64,000 nucleotides of DNA, from positions 2,604,001 to 2,668,000 of the forward strand of contig NZ_CP079869.1 of the NCBI RefSeq assembly GCF_025263265.1. The letters run 5' to 3'. The stretch comes from Mycobacterium sp. SMC-4. GTDB lineage: Bacteria; Actinomycetota; Actinomycetes; Mycobacteriales; Mycobacteriaceae. The notes beneath the pieces were generated by a model. The model saw nothing but the letters and a program-made list of their open reading frames with translations, was not told the origin of the DNA and made no database searches. How positions within the stretch are numbered: position 1 is the stretch's first letter; each line of letters opens with the position of its first letter. The position numbers and the translations under genes are program-made. Positions 1 through 13,383 of the stretch are shown here, piece by piece.

Positions 1-479
1 CCGTCGCCGGGACATCCGCCCAGATTCGCGATACCCGAAAAACGCTGCCCGGGCTGCGAGTGCTGCAGAAGTATGCGGTCCGGGTGGGTGGCGGCATCAA
101 CCACCGGATGGGCCTCGGGGACGCGGCGTTGATCAAAGACAATCACGTCGCCGCGGCCGGGTCGGTGGTCGCCGCACTGCGCGAAGTCCGTGCGGCGGCG
201 CCTGATCTGCCCTGCGAAGTCGAGGTCGACTCCCTCGAGCAACTCGACGAGGTGCTCGCAGAAGGCGTCGAACTCGTGCTGCTGGACAACTTCCCGGTGT
301 GGCAGACCCAGATCGCGGTGCAGCGCCGGGCCGCGGCCAGCCCGCACACCAAGCTGGAATCCTCCGGTGGCCTGGCGTTGGCGAACGCCGCCGACTACGC
401 GGGCACCGGAGTGGACTACCTGGCCGTCGGCGCGCTGACCCACTCGGTGCAGGTGCTGGATCTGGGGTTGGATCTGTAG
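1..479 (+). CDS. nadC: Nicotinate-nucleotide pyrophosphorylase, 3' part (partial)
   Basis: The reading frame is open from the first codon of the window (base 3) and ends with TAG at 477-479, so the 5' part lies outside. NadC makes nicotinate mononucleotide from quinolinate and PRPP in NAD synthesis in the cytoplasm. The visible part starts within the family's DTRKTLPGLR segment and continues with QKYAV and the GGG..HRMGL..A.LIKDNH block that binds quinolinate and PRPP, then the barrel motifs EVEVDSLEQ, LLDN and LESSGG. The C-terminus looks complete. In mycobacteria nadC is usually the last gene of nadABC and lies just before hisD, as here. Confidence 0.95.
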   Translation, partial: VAGTSAQIRDTRKTLPGLRVLQKYAVRVGGGINHRMGLGDAALIKDNHVAAAGSVVAALREVRAAAPDLPCEVEVDSLEQLDEVLAEGVELVLLDNFPVWQTQIAVQRRAAASPHTKLESSGGLALANAADYAGTGVDYLAVGALTHSVQVLDLGLDL

Positions 480-482
480 AAC

Positions 483-956
483 ATGCGATCAGCCCTTGCG
501 GTGGCGGTGCTGGCTCTCGGCGTTGCCGTGTTCGCGCTGCTGCGCACCCTCGACTCGGAGCCGGACTACACCGAGGCTCAGCGCACCGATGCCGTGGCAG
601 CGGTGTGCCAGGCCTTCGAGATGGTTCGCACTGCCGTGGCGACCAACACCAACACCGAGCCTCCGGGCGGTTCCACCGACGTCGCCGGAGCGCTGGCCGC
701 CGCGGCCAATGCGCGGGTCGCGCTGCTCGACGGCGGGCAGTACCTGTTGGCTCGGCTGGAACCGGCCACCCCCGCCGACCTGGCCGACGAGATACGCCGG
801 TTCGCCAACCAACTGATGGACATCGGGGCGGCAGCCACCGCGGGGGTGTCCAACTCCGATCCGGTGCAAGCGGCCCGCCTGGCCGATGCCGAGGCGGCCA
901 GCGCCACCCTGAGCGCGCGCTGCGCGTCAGGCGATGTCGGCGACGAACACCCCTGA
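483..956 (+). CDS. Hypothetical protein with N-terminal membrane anchor or signal
   Basis: 157 residues, ATG three bases after the nadC stop, so probably co-transcribed with nadC. Residues 3-21 form a hydrophobic segment (AVAVLALGVAVFALL) with no lipobox, so this is a membrane anchor or uncleaved signal. The rest is alanine-rich and predicted helical, with two cysteines (CQAF about residue 42 and ARCASG about residue 147) that could pair outside the cell. I recognise no domain or enzyme motif. Its last 30 bases overlap, tail to tail, the gene on the other strand. Function unknown. Confidence 0.7.
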   Translation: MRSALAVAVLALGVAVFALLRTLDSEPDYTEAQRTDAVAAVCQAFEMVRTAVATNTNTEPPGGSTDVAGALAAAANARVALLDGGQYLLARLEPATPADLADEIRRFANQLMDIGAAATAGVSNSDPVQAARLADAEAASATLSARCASGDVGDEHP

Positions 957-1349
957 GCGTTTGACCAGCATCTGCGCGGTCCGCGGCAACGACTCGTCGG
1001 TAGTGCCGGCCGGCAGAACCCGGGGCCGGACCAGATGCAACCTCGTGCGTCCGATCTCGATGTCGGCTTCTCCGGCGGCCAGCACGTTCTTGACCCAGTT
1101 GGTCTTGCCGTGCGCCAAGCCGATCGCCAGCACGGCGCCCTTGCGGTAGGGGGTGACGATCGTCTCGTACTGCTTGCCCGACGTGCGACCGCGATGGTGG
1201 ATCACCCCGAGCCCGGGCATGCGCTTGGACAACGGACGTAGCAGTGGGTTGATGTACTTGATCTGCAGGCGCTCGAACCACGGCGGGAAGATCATCGGCA
1301 CGCCGGGTGCGTTGTTGGGATGGTTGTTTCTGCTGGTCTGACCGGACAT
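927..1349 (-). CDS. Deazaflavin (F420)-dependent nitroreductase-family protein
   Basis: 140 residues from ATG at 1349, preceded by GGAGG. The segment [17 protein letters not shown] matches the HRGRxSGxxxxTPV signature of the mycobacterial DUF385/Ddn split-barrel family, which binds the deazaflavin cofactor F420 or a lipid quinone. [16 protein letters not shown] is the usual follow-on motif (NWxxNLxAxxxxxI). Members reduce quinones or nitro compounds; the substrate cannot be read from sequence. The gene is divergent from hisD (45 bp apart) and convergent with the preceding gene. Its position matches the protein between nadC and hisD in M. tuberculosis. Confidence 0.85.
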   Translation of the reverse strand: MSGQTSRNNHPNNAPGVPMIFPPWFERLQIKYINPLLRPLSKRMPGLGVIHHRGRTSGKQYETIVTPYRKGAVLAIGLAHGKTNWVKNVLAAGEADIEIGRTRLHLVRPRVLPAGTTDESLPRTAQMLVKRSGVFVADIA

Positions 1350-1381
1350 GACGCCTCCGATACGGATTTGTGCAGCTCTGG

Positions 1382-1387
1382 GACAAT
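1382..1387 (+). promoter_or_regulatory. -10 element of the his operon (leaderless)
   Basis: GACAAT preceded by TGG (an extended -10 pattern) and followed by 7 bases before the GTG of hisD at 1395. The 11 bases TCTGGGACAAT recur identically in front of trpE (8315-8325). Confidence 0.6.
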
Positions 1388-1394
1388 GGTCAGC

Positions 1395-4481
<3,087 letters not shown>

Positions 4482-4485
<4 letters not shown>

Positions 4486-5102
4486 CAAAGAAACTTGTAG
4501 TGCTCGACTACGGGTCGGGCAATCTGCGCTCGGCTCAGCGCGCCCTCGAACGGGTCGGTGCCGAGGTGGAGGTCACCGCGGATCCAGCGGCCTCGATGGC
4601 CGCCGACGGTCTGGTGGTACCGGGCGTCGGCGCGTTCGAAGCGTGTATGTCGGGACTGAGTGCCATCGGCGGGGAGCAGATCATCGCCGATCGGCTGGCA
4701 GCGGGACGCCCGGTACTCGGGGTGTGTGTCGGTATGCAGATCTTGTTCTCCCGCGGCGTGGAGTTCGGTGTCGAGACCACCGGGTGTCGTCAGTGGCCCG
4801 GATCGGTGGTGCGCATCGACGCGCCGGTGATACCGCACATGGGCTGGAACGTCGTCGACGCCCCCGCCGACAGCGTGCTGTTCGCCGGAATGTCTGCCGA
4901 CACCAGGTTCTACTTCGTGCACTCCTACGGTGCCCAGCAGTGGGAGGGTAGCCCGGACGCATCGCTGACCTGGGCCACCCATCACGTACCGTTTTTGGCC
5001 GCTGTCGAGGACGGGCCGCTGTCGGCCACCCAGTTCCATCCGGAGAAAAGCGGGGACGCTGGAGCTCAATTGCTGTCGAACTGGGTCGGGGCGCTAAGTT
5101 GA
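4482..5102 (+). CDS. hisH: Imidazole glycerol phosphate synthase, glutaminase subunit
   Basis: 206 residues from GTG 4482, overlapping the hisB stop. Class I glutamine amidotransferase that makes ammonia from glutamine and passes it to HisF. Catalytic triad visible: nucleophile Cys82 in GVCVGMQ, and His/Glu in [10 protein letters not shown] near the C-terminus. [11 protein letters not shown] at the N-terminus and PHMGWN are family signatures. Its partner hisF lies two genes downstream. Confidence 0.97.
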
Positions 5103-5107
5103 CCAGC

Positions 5108-5866
5108 GTGGATTCCGCGAACCCGTCGTCGTCGAAGTTGATTCTGCTGCCCGCTGTGGATGTGGTCGAGGGCCGCGCCGTGCGACTGGTGCAAGGCCAA
5201 GCCGGAAGCGAGACCACCTATGGATCGGCGCTCGATGCAGCGATGACCTGGCAGCGCGACGGCGCGGAGTGGATTCACCTGGTCGACCTGGATGCAGCGT
5301 TCGGTCGAGGTTCCAACCGCGAACTGCTCGCCGAGGTCGTCGGCAAGCTCGACGTTGCGGTGGAACTGTCCGGCGGCATCCGCGACGACGACTCGCTGGC
5401 TGCGGCGCTGGCCACCGGGTGCGCACGGGTCAATCTGGGCACCGCCGCACTGGAGAACCCGCAGTGGTGCGCCAAAGTGGTGGCCGAGCACGGCGACGCA
5501 GTGGCCGTCGGGCTCGACGTCAAGATCGTCGATGGCCAGCACCGGCTCCGTGGCCGCGGCTGGGAAACCGATGGCGGCGACTTGTGGACCGTGCTGGAAC
5601 GCCTTGACCGCGAAGGCTGTTCACGTTTCGTGGTGACCGACGTCACCAAAGACGGCACCTTGAACGGTCCCAATCTTGAGCTCTTGATGCAGGTGTGTGA
5701 GCGCACCGACGCGCCGGTCATCGCCTCCGGCGGGGTCTCCAGCCTCGATGATCTGCGCGCGATCGCAACCCTGACCGGACACGGAGTGGAAGGCGCCATC
5801 GTCGGGAAAGCGCTCTACGCCGAACGGTTCACGTTGCCGCAGGCGCTGGCCGCGGTCAGTCAGTAA
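5108..5866 (+). CDS. hisA: Phosphoribosyl isomerase A (HisA/TrpF bifunctional, PriA)
   Basis: 252 residues if GTG 5108 is the start. A TTG at 5099 that overlaps the hisH stop is an alternative start, and neither has a clear Shine-Dalgarno. (beta/alpha)8 barrel that isomerises ProFAR. In actinobacteria it also isomerises phosphoribosyl-anthranilate, replacing TrpF. Motifs: [18 protein letters not shown] with the N-terminal catalytic Asp, [10 protein letters not shown], and [16 protein letters not shown] with the second catalytic Asp. The bifunctional role is inferred from the phylum and from the absence of trpF in the nearby trp operon. Confidence 0.95.
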   Translation: MDSANPSSSKLILLPAVDVVEGRAVRLVQGQAGSETTYGSALDAAMTWQRDGAEWIHLVDLDAAFGRGSNRELLAEVVGKLDVAVELSGGIRDDDSLAAALATGCARVNLGTAALENPQWCAKVVAEHGDAVAVGLDVKIVDGQHRLRGRGWETDGGDLWTVLERLDREGCSRFVVTDVTKDGTLNGPNLELLMQVCERTDAPVIASGGVSSLDDLRAIATLTGHGVEGAIVGKALYAERFTLPQALAAVSQ

Positions 5867-5876
5867 GGGGAAGCCG

Positions 5877-6692
5877 ATGCTCGATTCGCAGCAGCTGACC
5901 GAACTGCTGGCCACCGCGGCTGGAATCCTCGACTCGGCCTCCTCGCAGTTCGTCAACGGTCACCGCGCCGACTCGGCGGTGGCGAAAAAGGGAAACGACT
6001 TCGCCACCGACGTCGATCTCGCGCTGGAAAAGCGCATCACGGCCGAGTTGACGCGGCTCACCGGAATCGGTGTCCACGGCGAGGAGTTCGGCGGCGAGTC
6101 GCTCGAGGCCGACCAGGTGTGGGTGCTCGACCCGATCGACGGGACCTTCAATTACGCCGCAGGTCTGCCGACGGCGGCGATGCTGCTCGGACTGCTCGTC
6201 GACGGCGAGCCGGTTCTGGGGTTGACGTGGTTGCCGTTCACCTCCCAGCGGTACACGGCGATTGTCGAGGGGCCGGTGCACTGCAATGGGCAACCCCTGG
6301 ACGGTTTGGTGTCCGCCACGCTTGCCGATTCGGTCGTCGCGACCGGCACATACAACATCGAATCCCGAGGTCGGTTTCCCGGACGTTACCGGGCAGCAGT
6401 ATTGGCGAATCTGAGCCGGGAGTGCTCACGGATCCGTATGCACGGTGCCACCGGTGTCGATCTCGCCTACGTCTCGGCCGGAATACTCGGCGGCGCAATC
6501 AGTTTCGGCCACCACGTGTGGGACCATGCAGCCGGGGTGGCGCTGGTGCGGGCGGCCGGAGGTCGTGTCACCGACCTCGCCGGTGAACGCTGGACGCCGA
6601 CGTCGTCGTCAGCATTGGCAGCGGCGCCCGAGGTGCACGAGCGGATGCTTGAGCTCATCGGTGCTGCGGGCGCTCCGGAGGATTACCGGTGA
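5877..6692 (+). CDS. impA: Inositol-monophosphatase family phosphatase in the his operon
   Basis: 271 residues from ATG 5877 with AAGGGGAAG as ribosome site, 10 bases after hisA. Mg2+-dependent phosphatase family: [16 protein letters not shown] (helix with metal-side Asp), GEEFGG (metal Glu), [17 protein letters not shown] (DPIDGT metal/catalytic motif) and [15 protein letters not shown] near the C-terminus. The same gene sits between hisA and hisF in M. tuberculosis (ImpA). Because HisB has no phosphatase domain, histidinol-phosphate dephosphorylation is a plausible role, but a dedicated HisN elsewhere is equally possible. GTGA overlap with hisF. Confidence 0.9.
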   Translation: MLDSQQLTELLATAAGILDSASSQFVNGHRADSAVAKKGNDFATDVDLALEKRITAELTRLTGIGVHGEEFGGESLEADQVWVLDPIDGTFNYAAGLPTAAMLLGLLVDGEPVLGLTWLPFTSQRYTAIVEGPVHCNGQPLDGLVSATLADSVVATGTYNIESRGRFPGRYRAAVLANLSRECSRIRMHGATGVDLAYVSAGILGGAISFGHHVWDHAAGVALVRAAGGRVTDLAGERWTPTSSSALAAAPEVHERMLELIGAAGAPEDYR

Positions 6693-7474
6693 CTGCGTCC
6701 AGTGACGTTGCCACCCGGGTGATTCCCTGTCTGGACGTCGACGCCGGCCGAGTCGTCAAGGGCGTGAACTTCGCCAACCTGCGTGACGCGGGTGATCCCG
6801 TGGAACTGGCTGCCGCCTACGACGCCGAGGGTGCCGACGAGCTGACGTTCCTCGACGTGACCGCGTCGTCGTCGGGGCGCGCAACGATGCTGGAGGTGGT
6901 CCAGCGCACGGCCGATCAGGTGTTCATCCCGCTCACCGTCGGTGGCGGTGTCCGTTCGGTCGGTGATGTGGACGTGTTGCTGCGGGCCGGTGCGGACAAG
7001 GTGTCGGTCAACACCGCCGCGATCGCGCGCCCGGAGTTGCTCTCGGAGTTGTCGCGCCGGTTCGGCTCCCAGTGCATCGTGCTTTCGGTGGATGCGCGCA
7101 CGGTGCCGCAGGGCTCGCCACCCACGACGTCTGGGTGGGAGGTCACCACCCACGGTGGTCGGCGCGGCACCGGTCTCGACGCGGTCGAATGGGCAGTCCG
7201 TGGTGCCGAACTGGGGGTGGGGGAGATCCTGCTCAACTCGATGGACTTCGACGGGACGAAAGCCGGTTTCGACTTGCCGATGCTGCGCGCCGTGCGGGGC
7301 GCAGTCTCGGTGCCGGTGATCGCCAGCGGTGGTGCAGGGGCGGTGGAGCACTTCGCGCCCGCGGTGCACGCCGGTGCCGATGCGGTGTTGGCGGCCAGCG
7401 TCTTTCACTTCCGTGAGCTGACCATCGGCCAGGTGAAGGCGGCGATGGCTGCTGAGGGGATCACGGTGCGGTGA
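6689..7474 (+). CDS. hisF: Imidazole glycerol phosphate synthase, cyclase subunit
   Basis: 261 residues from GTG 6689, overlapping the impA stop. (beta/alpha)8 barrel that uses HisH-derived ammonia to form imidazole glycerol phosphate and [23 protein letters not shown] contains the N-terminal catalytic Asp; TVGGGVRS and DARTVPQG are phosphate-gripper and catalytic regions; [17 protein letters not shown] is a family block. [11 protein letters not shown] gives the second phosphate site. Pairs with HisH, encoded two genes earlier. Confidence 0.97.
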   Translation: MTASSDVATRVIPCLDVDAGRVVKGVNFANLRDAGDPVELAAAYDAEGADELTFLDVTASSSGRATMLEVVQRTADQVFIPLTVGGGVRSVGDVDVLLRAGADKVSVNTAAIARPELLSELSRRFGSQCIVLSVDARTVPQGSPPTTSGWEVTTHGGRRGTGLDAVEWAVRGAELGVGEILLNSMDFDGTKAGFDLPMLRAVRGAVSVPVIASGGAGAVEHFAPAVHAGADAVLAASVFHFRELTIGQVKAAMAAEGITVR

Positions 7475-7818
7475 GGTTGGACCCGGCGATCGCGCAGCGA
7501 TTGAAACGCAACGCCGACGGCCTGTTCACCGCGGTGGTTCAGGAACGCGCCACCGGGCAGGTGCTGATGGTGGCCTGGATGGACGACGACGCGCTGGCAC
7601 GAACGCTGGAAACCCGCGAGGCAACCTATTTCTCGCGGTCGCGGGGCGAGCAGTGGATCAAGGGTGCAACGTCGGGGCACACCCAGCATGTGCATTCGGT
7701 GCGTCTGGACTGTGACGGCGACACTGTGTTGCTCGAAGTCGATCAGGTCGGTGCGGCCTGCCACACCGGAGCCCACACCTGCTTCGACGCCGACCAGCTG
7801 CTGGGCCCCGAAACCTGA
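7471..7818 (+). CDS. hisI: Phosphoribosyl-AMP cyclohydrolase
   Basis: 115 residues from GTG 7471, overlapping the hisF stop. Opens the adenine ring of PR-AMP in the third step of histidine synthesis. [25 protein letters not shown] and [13 protein letters not shown] are family signatures. Zinc cysteines are in [18 protein letters not shown]. No PR-ATP pyrophosphatase (HisE) domain is fused; hisE and hisG are elsewhere, as usual in mycobacteria. Last gene of the his operon; it ends 7 bases from the convergent bcp. Confidence 0.97.
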   Translation: MRLDPAIAQRLKRNADGLFTAVVQERATGQVLMVAWMDDDALARTLETREATYFSRSRGEQWIKGATSGHTQHVHSVRLDCDGDTVLLEVDQVGAACHTGAHTCFDADQLLGPET

Positions 7819-7825
7819 GGGCAGG

Positions 7826-8299
7826 TCAGCCCGCTGTGTGGCGCCGCAGCACTTCCAGTGCCTTGTCGGCGTGCACGTCCATGCTGAACTCGCTGGAGAT
7901 CACCTCGAGCACTGTGGCGTCGGTGCTGATCACAAATGTCGAGCGCTTCACCGGCACCAGCTTGCCCAGTAGTCCGCGCTTGACGCCGAATTGGGTGGCG
8001 ACCGCACCGTCGCTGTCGGAGAGCAGGGGATAGCCGAACCCTTGCTGGTCAGCGAACTTGGCCTGTTTGTCGACGGGGTCGGCGCTGATGCCCACGGTGG
8101 TGGCGCCGACCGCGGCGAACTCGGCGGCCAGATCCCGGAAATGGCAGGCCTCCTTGGTGCAACCCGGCGTCATCGCCGCCGGGTAGAAGAACAGCACCAT
8201 CGGGCCGGCGGCAAGCAGGTCGGTCAGTCGCCGGGGCGTGCCCGTCTGATCGGGGAGTTCGAACTCGGCGACCTTGTCACCCGGTTTGAGGGGATTCAT
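7826..8299 (-). CDS. bcp: Thioredoxin-dependent peroxiredoxin, Bcp/PrxQ type
   Basis: 157 residues from ATG 8299. Cytoplasmic atypical 2-Cys peroxiredoxin that reduces organic peroxides and H2O2 with thioredoxin. The motif [10 protein letters not shown] has the peroxidatic Cys (TPGCT) and the resolving Cys five residues later, the PrxQ pattern. [11 protein letters not shown] and LLSDSDG are family blocks. Divergent from trpE with only 32 bases between start codons. Confidence 0.95.
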   Translation of the reverse strand: MNPLKPGDKVAEFELPDQTGTPRRLTDLLAAGPMVLFFYPAAMTPGCTKEACHFRDLAAEFAAVGATTVGISADPVDKQAKFADQQGFGYPLLSDSDGAVATQFGVKRGLLGKLVPVKRSTFVISTDATVLEVISSEFSMDVHADKALEVLRRHTAG

Positions 8300-8306
8300 G
8301 TTCTCA

Positions 8307-8312
8307 ACCGTA
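8307..8312 (-). promoter_or_regulatory. -10 element of bcp (leaderless)
   Basis: TACGGT on the minus strand, 7 bases before the bcp ATG (8299). It lies in the same 32-base gap as the trpE -10, so the two promoters are back to back. Confidence 0.5.
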
Positions 8313-8319
8313 CTTCTGG

Positions 8320-8325
8320 GACAAT
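8320..8325 (+). promoter_or_regulatory. -10 element of the trp operon (leaderless)
   Basis: GACAAT with upstream TGG (extended -10), 6 bases before GTG 8332 of trpE. The core TCTGGGACAAT is identical to that before hisD. There is no room for a leader peptide or attenuator in the transcript. Confidence 0.6.
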
Positions 8326-8331
8326 CACCGC

Positions 8332-9858
8332 GTGCAGACGACCGCAACCCTCAGCGCGACCACGACGCGCGAGGACTTCCGGGCCCTGGCCGCCGAGCAC
8401 CGTGTGGTGCCGGTGACGCGCAAGGTGCTCGCCGACAGCGAGACGCCGCTGTCGGCGTATCGCAAACTGGCCGCCAATCGCCCTGGAACATTCCTGCTGG
8501 AGTCCGCAGAGAACGGGCGGTCATGGTCGCGGTGGTCGTTCATCGGTGCCGGCGCGCCCTCGGCGCTGACGGTGCGCGACGGCGAAGCAGGCTGGCTGGG
8601 CACCATACCCAAGGATGCCCCGTCCGGGGGCGATCCGCTGGAGGCGCTGCGGGCCACGCTGGCCCTGCTGGAGACCGCGGCGCTGCCCGGTCTACCGCCG
8701 CTGTCCTCGGGTCTGGTCGGCTATTTCGCCTATGACTTCGTCCGGCGCCTCGAGCGTCTGCCGGAACTTACCGTCGACGATCTCGGTCTGCCGGACATGG
8801 TGTTGCTGTTGGCCACCGACATCGCCGCGGTCGACCACCACGAAGGCACCATCACCCTGATCGCGAACGCGGTGAACTGGAACGGCACCGACGAGCACGT
8901 CGACCGGGCCTACGACGACGCAGTGGCACGGGTAGAGGTGATGACCTCGGCACTGGCCGAGCCGCTGCCCTCGACGGTCGCGACGTTCGGCCGGCCGGCG
9001 CCGATCCATCGCGCGCAGCGCACCGTGGAGGAGTACACCGCAATCGTCGACAAACTCGTCGGCGACATCGAGGCCGGCGAGGCCTTCCAGGTGGTGCCGT
9101 CGCAGCGTTTCGAGATGGACACCGATGCCGACCCGTTGGACGTCTACCGGATGCTGCGGGTGTCCAATCCCAGCCCGTACATGTATCTGCTCAACGTGCC
9201 CGACTCCGCCGGCGGAATCGACTTCTCCATCGTCGGGTCCAGCCCCGAGGCGCTGGTGACGGTCAAGGACGGGCGCGCCACGACGCATCCGATCGCGGGG
9301 ACGCGCTGGCGCGGCGACACCGAAGAGGAAGACCTGCTGCTGGAAAAGGAGCTGCTGGCCGACGAGAAGGAACGTGCCGAACACCTGATGCTGGTCGACC
9401 TCGGTCGCAACGATCTGGGCCGAGTGTGTCGGCCCGGCACCGTGCGGGTCGAGGACTACAGCCACATCGAGCGGTACAGCCACGTCATGCACCTGGTGTC
9501 GACGGTGACCGGACTGCTCGCCGACGGGAGAACCGCGCTGGACGCGGTGACGGCGTGTTTTCCAGCCGGCACGCTGTCGGGGGCGCCCAAGGTGCGTGCC
9601 ATGGAACTCATCGAGGAGGTCGAGAAGACCCGACGCGGACTGTACGGCGGTGTGCTCGGCTACCTGGACTTCGCCGGCAACGCCGACTTTGCGATCGCGA
9701 TCCGGACCGCGCTGATGCGCAACGGCACCGCTTATGTGCAGGCCGGGGGAGGCGTGGTCGCCGACTCCAACGGTCCCTATGAGTACACCGAGGCGTCCAA
9801 CAAGGCCCGGGCCGTGTTGAGTGCGATCGCTGCGGCCGAAACGCTGAGTGCGCCGTGA
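8332..9858 (+). CDS. trpE: Anthranilate synthase component I
   Basis: 508 residues from GTG 8332. Converts chorismate and ammonia to anthranilate, the first step of tryptophan synthesis. Chorismate-binding domain is seen in [43 protein letters not shown] and [14 protein letters not shown]. The N-terminal [14 protein letters not shown] segment is where tryptophan feedback inhibitors bind in this family. The glutaminase subunit TrpG is not in the window. GTGA overlap with the next gene. Confidence 0.97.
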   Translation: MQTTATLSATTTREDFRALAAEHRVVPVTRKVLADSETPLSAYRKLAANRPGTFLLESAENGRSWSRWSFIGAGAPSALTVRDGEAGWLGTIPKDAPSGGDPLEALRATLALLETAALPGLPPLSSGLVGYFAYDFVRRLERLPELTVDDLGLPDMVLLLATDIAAVDHHEGTITLIANAVNWNGTDEHVDRAYDDAVARVEVMTSALAEPLPSTVATFGRPAPIHRAQRTVEEYTAIVDKLVGDIEAGEAFQVVPSQRFEMDTDADPLDVYRMLRVSNPSPYMYLLNVPDSAGGIDFSIVGSSPEALVTVKDGRATTHPIAGTRWRGDTEEEDLLLEKELLADEKERAEHLMLVDLGRNDLGRVCRPGTVRVEDYSHIERYSHVMHLVSTVTGLLADGRTALDAVTACFPAGTLSGAPKVRAMELIEEVEKTRRGLYGGVLGYLDFAGNADFAIAIRTALMRNGTAYVQAGGGVVADSNGPYEYTEASNKARAVLSAIAAAETLSAP

Positions 9859-10451
9859 TCAGGGCCGCCCAACTGCTGCTGGTGCTGGCCGCCGCCGGAC
9901 TGTGGGTGGGCTCGCGGCTGACGTGGGTCGAGGTGGACTCGTTCGACGGCCTCGGCCAGCCCAGGACGACCGACCTCAGCGGGGCCACCTGGTCGACGGC
10001 GCTGCTGCCGCTGGCGTTGCTGGTGTTGGCGGCCGCGGCTGCTGCACTGGCCGTGCGGGGATGGCCACTGCGCATCCTGTCGGTGCTGGTGGCGGCGGCG
10101 AGCGCCGGCATGGGGTACCTGGCAATCGGGCTGTGGGTGATTCCGGATGTCGCCCCCCGCGCGATCCGGCTGGCAGATCTGCCGGTTTGGGAGCTGCTCG
10201 ATACCGAGCGTCACTACGCGGGCGCGGTGGTGACGTTGGTTGCCGCGGTCTTGTCGCTGTTGGGCGCGGTGCTGTTGATGCGGGCCGCGGCCACCCCGCG
10301 CACCGACACTGCGCGCTACGCGCGCCGCGCCGAGCCGGTCGACGGCCCGGCCTCGTCGATGTCGGAACGCGCGATCTGGGACGCGCTGGACGAGGGGGCC
10401 GATCCGACCCGCGACACACCTGACCCGGACCTGAGGGGCGGTGATCGGTGA
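9855..10451 (+). CDS. Trp-operon associated membrane protein (TIGR02234 type)
   Basis: 198 residues from GTG 9855 overlapping the trpE stop. Four hydrophobic segments are visible (about 2-18, 48-70, 73-98 and 116-142), with a conserved-looking [11 protein letters not shown] motif after the first. This is the actinobacterial protein always found between trpE and trpC; its role is unknown. The last 50 residues are a soluble, charged tail. A 65-base gap follows, the only real break in the trp cluster. Confidence 0.85.
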   Translation: MIRAAQLLLVLAAAGLWVGSRLTWVEVDSFDGLGQPRTTDLSGATWSTALLPLALLVLAAAAAALAVRGWPLRILSVLVAAASAGMGYLAIGLWVIPDVAPRAIRLADLPVWELLDTERHYAGAVVTLVAAVLSLLGAVLLMRAAATPRTDTARYARRAEPVDGPASSMSERAIWDALDEGADPTRDTPDPDLRGGDR

Positions 10452-10516
10452 TGGCGCGGTGGCGGCTACCCTTCGTTAAAGACCAAACGGCTGTCAGGGG
10501 AAGGGAAGCGACGCCT

Positions 10517-11335
10517 ATGGGTTCGGCGACCGTGCTCGACTCCATCCTCGAAGGGGTCCGTGCCGACGTTGCCGCTCGCGAGGCCGTGGTGAGTTTGGCC
10601 GAGATCAAGGAGCGGGCAAAGAAGGCGCCGGCGCCTCTGGATGTGCTGAGTGCGCTGCGGGCGCCGGGTATCGCGGTGATCGCCGAGGTCAAGCGTGCCA
10701 GCCCGTCACGCGGTGAACTTGCGGCCATCGCCGACCCAGCCGAGCTCGCGAGGGCGTATCAGGATGGCGGCGCGAGGGTCATCAGCGTGTTGACCGAACA
10801 GCGGCGCTTCCATGGGTCGCTCGATGACCTCGACGCGGTCCGTGCCGCGGTGTCGATCCCGGTGCTGCGCAAAGATTTCATCGTCTGGCCCTACCAGATT
10901 CACGAAGCGCGGGCTCATGGCGCCGACATGCTTCTGCTGATCGTGGCTGCACTCGAGCAACCGGCGCTGGAGTCGCTGCTCGAACGCACGGAGTCCCTCG
11001 GTATGACCGCCTTGGTCGAGGTGCATACCGAGGAGGAGGCAGATCGGGCGCTGGAGGCCGGCGCGAAGGTCATCGGCGTCAACGCACGCAATCTGAAGAC
11101 TCTGGAAGTTGATCGCAGCACCTTCTCGCGCATCGCGCCCGGACTGCCGAGCAACGTGATCCGGGTCGCGGAGTCCGGTGTGCGGGGCACCGCTGATCTG
11201 CTCGGATATGCGGGGGCCGGAGCCGACGCAGTGCTGGTCGGGGAGGGACTGGTCACCAGCGGTGATCCTCGCAGCGCCGTCGCCGACCTCGTCACGGCCG
11301 GTACGCATCCGTCGTGCCCGAAACCTGCCCGTTAG
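10517..11335 (+). CDS. trpC: Indole-3-glycerol phosphate synthase
   Basis: 272 residues from ATG 10517, with a GGGGAAGGGA purine run upstream; a longer open frame to 10448 lacks family similarity. Closes the indole ring from CdRP. Barrel motifs: [13 protein letters not shown] (catalytic Lys and Glu), VLRKDF (catalytic Lys), [17 protein letters not shown] strand, RVAESGVRG and VLVGEGLV. Monofunctional, with no trpF fused, consistent with PriA supplying that step. The 65-base upstream gap contains TACCCT (10467-10472), which could be an internal -10. Confidence 0.97.
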   Translation: MGSATVLDSILEGVRADVAAREAVVSLAEIKERAKKAPAPLDVLSALRAPGIAVIAEVKRASPSRGELAAIADPAELARAYQDGGARVISVLTEQRRFHGSLDDLDAVRAAVSIPVLRKDFIVWPYQIHEARAHGADMLLLIVAALEQPALESLLERTESLGMTALVEVHTEEEADRALEAGAKVIGVNARNLKTLEVDRSTFSRIAPGLPSNVIRVAESGVRGTADLLGYAGAGADAVLVGEGLVTSGDPRSAVADLVTAGTHPSCPKPAR

Positions 11336-12598
11336 GTGAACGAGCTGACCGGTGTCGACCTGCCGCGTGCCAGCGCGGCGGTCGCCGAACCGACTGCCCA
11401 CGACCCGGACGCGCGCGGACATTTCGGCGTTTACGGTGGCCGTTACGTGCCCGAGGCGCTGATGGCGGTGATCGAAGAGGTCACCGCCGCCTACGAGAAG
11501 GCGCGCGGCGATCAGACTTTCCTCGATGAACTGGACCGGCTGCAACGGCATTACGCCGGACGACCGTCACCGCTGTATGAGGCTGAGCGGCTTCGCGACC
11601 ACGCCGGCGGGGCCAGGGTGTTCCTCAAACGAGAGGACCTCAACCACACCGGCTCACACAAGATCAACAATGTGCTGGGCCAGGCGCTGCTAGCGCGTCA
11701 GATGGGTAAGACCCGCGTGATCGCCGAGACCGGCGCCGGACAACATGGCGTGGCCACCGCGACGGCCTGCGCGTTGCTGGGGCTCGAGTGCGTCATCTAT
11801 ATGGGTGCGGTCGACACGGCGCGGCAGGCCTTGAACGTGGCACGGATGCGCCTGCTCGGGGCGACGGTGGTTTCTGTCGAGTCGGGGTCCAAGACGCTCA
11901 AGGACGCGATCAACGACACGTTCCGCGATTGGGTCACCAATGCCGACAACACCTACTACTGCTTCGGCACGGCGGCGGGTCCGCACCCGTTCCCGATGAT
12001 GGTGCGCGATTTTCAGCGCGTGATCGGGATGGAGGCGCGGGCGCAGATGCTGGATCAGGCGGGACGGCTGCCCGACGCGGTGGTCGCGTGCGTCGGGGGT
12101 GGATCCAACGCGATCGGCATCTTCCACGCGTTCATCGATGACCCCGGTGTACAGCTGATCGGCTACGAGGCCGCGGGCGACGGCGTCGAAACCGGGCGTC
12201 ATGCCGCGACTTTCACCGGCGGTTCACCCGGGGCGTTTCAAGGGTCGTATTCCTACCTGCTTCAGGACGAAGATGGCCAGACGATCGAATCACATTCGAT
12301 CTCAGCGGGTTTGGACTACCCCGGGGTGGGGCCTGAGCATGCTCTGCTCAAGGATGTCGGGCGTGCTCGATACCAGCCGATCACCGACAGCGAAGCCATG
12401 GATGCGCTGTCGCTGCTCAGCCGCACCGAGGGGATCATCCCGGCGATCGAGTCGGCTCACGCCGTGGCCGGCGCGTTGAAATTGGGTCCCGAACTTGGGC
12501 CCGGAGCGATGATCCTGGTGAATCTGTCGGGCCGCGGCGACAAAGATGTCGAGACGGCTGCCAAGTGGTTCGGGCTTCTTGACGGTGGGCCGTCGTGA
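11336..12598 (+). CDS. trpB: Tryptophan synthase beta chain
   Basis: 420 residues from GTG 11336, immediately after the trpC stop. Condenses indole with serine on [16 protein letters not shown] holds the Schiff-base Lys109; [20 protein letters not shown] (phosphate clamp) and [13 protein letters not shown] are standard. The N-terminal 25 residues before [13 protein letters not shown] vary between species. Overlaps trpA by GTGA. Confidence 0.98.
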   Translation: MNELTGVDLPRASAAVAEPTAHDPDARGHFGVYGGRYVPEALMAVIEEVTAAYEKARGDQTFLDELDRLQRHYAGRPSPLYEAERLRDHAGGARVFLKREDLNHTGSHKINNVLGQALLARQMGKTRVIAETGAGQHGVATATACALLGLECVIYMGAVDTARQALNVARMRLLGATVVSVESGSKTLKDAINDTFRDWVTNADNTYYCFGTAAGPHPFPMMVRDFQRVIGMEARAQMLDQAGRLPDAVVACVGGGSNAIGIFHAFIDDPGVQLIGYEAAGDGVETGRHAATFTGGSPGAFQGSYSYLLQDEDGQTIESHSISAGLDYPGVGPEHALLKDVGRARYQPITDSEAMDALSLLSRTEGIIPAIESAHAVAGALKLGPELGPGAMILVNLSGRGDKDVETAAKWFGLLDGGPS

Positions 12599-13383
12599 GC
12601 CGCCTCTCGGGAGTGTTCGAATCCTGTCGGGCCGAGGAACGCGCTGCACTCATCGGCTACCTGCCGACGGGATATCCAGATGTGCCGACTTCGATTTCGG
12701 CGATGACCGCACTGGTCGAGTCGGGATGCGACATCGTCGAGGTGGGTATCGCCTACTCCGACCCGGGAATGGATGGCCCGACGATCGCTGCGGCCACCGA
12801 GGTGGCGCTGCGCGGGGGCGTGCGGGTTCGGGACGCGTTGAGCGCGGTAGAGGCGATCAGCAACGCCGGCGGCAACGCAGTGGTGATGAGCTATTGGAAT
12901 CTGGTGCTGCGCAAAGGCGTCGACACCTTTGCCCGCGACCTCGCGTCCGCCGGCGGGCTGGGCATCATCACTCCTGATCTGATTCCCGACGAGGCCGATG
13001 AGTGGATGGCCGCGTCGGAGGCGCACAACCTCGATCGAATCTTCCTGGTGGCACCGTCTTCGACACCTGAACGTCTGGCCCAAACGGTGCAGGCGTCGCG
13101 CGGGTTCGTCTACGCGGCGTCCACGATGGGTGTTACCGGGGCACGTGACGCGGTTTCCGATACCGCACCGGAGCTCGTGCGTCGCATCAAGGAGGTTGCC
13201 GACATTCCGGTCGGAGTGGGCCTCGGGGTGCGCTCGCGTGAGCAGGCAGCCGAGATCGGCGCGTACGCTGACGGTGTGATCGTCGGTTCGGCGCTGGTGT
13301 CCGCGCTGACCGACGGTATGCCGGCGATGCGCACGCTGACCGCGGAGTTGGCGGACGGAGTGCGGCAGAGGGTCACTGCGTGA
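12595..13383 (+). CDS. trpA: Tryptophan synthase alpha chain
   Basis: 262 residues from GTG 12595. Releases indole from indole-3-glycerol phosphate and channels it to TrpB. Catalytic Glu in [20 protein letters not shown], with the catalytic Asp in the SDPGMDGP loop; MSYWN and [13 protein letters not shown] with GVIVGSALV give the phosphate site. GTGA overlap with lgt. Confidence 0.97.
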   Translation: MSRLSGVFESCRAEERAALIGYLPTGYPDVPTSISAMTALVESGCDIVEVGIAYSDPGMDGPTIAAATEVALRGGVRVRDALSAVEAISNAGGNAVVMSYWNLVLRKGVDTFARDLASAGGLGIITPDLIPDEADEWMAASEAHNLDRIFLVAPSSTPERLAQTVQASRGFVYAASTMGVTGARDAVSDTAPELVRRIKEVADIPVGVGLGVRSREQAAEIGAYADGVIVGSALVSALTDGMPAMRTLTAELADGVRQRVTA

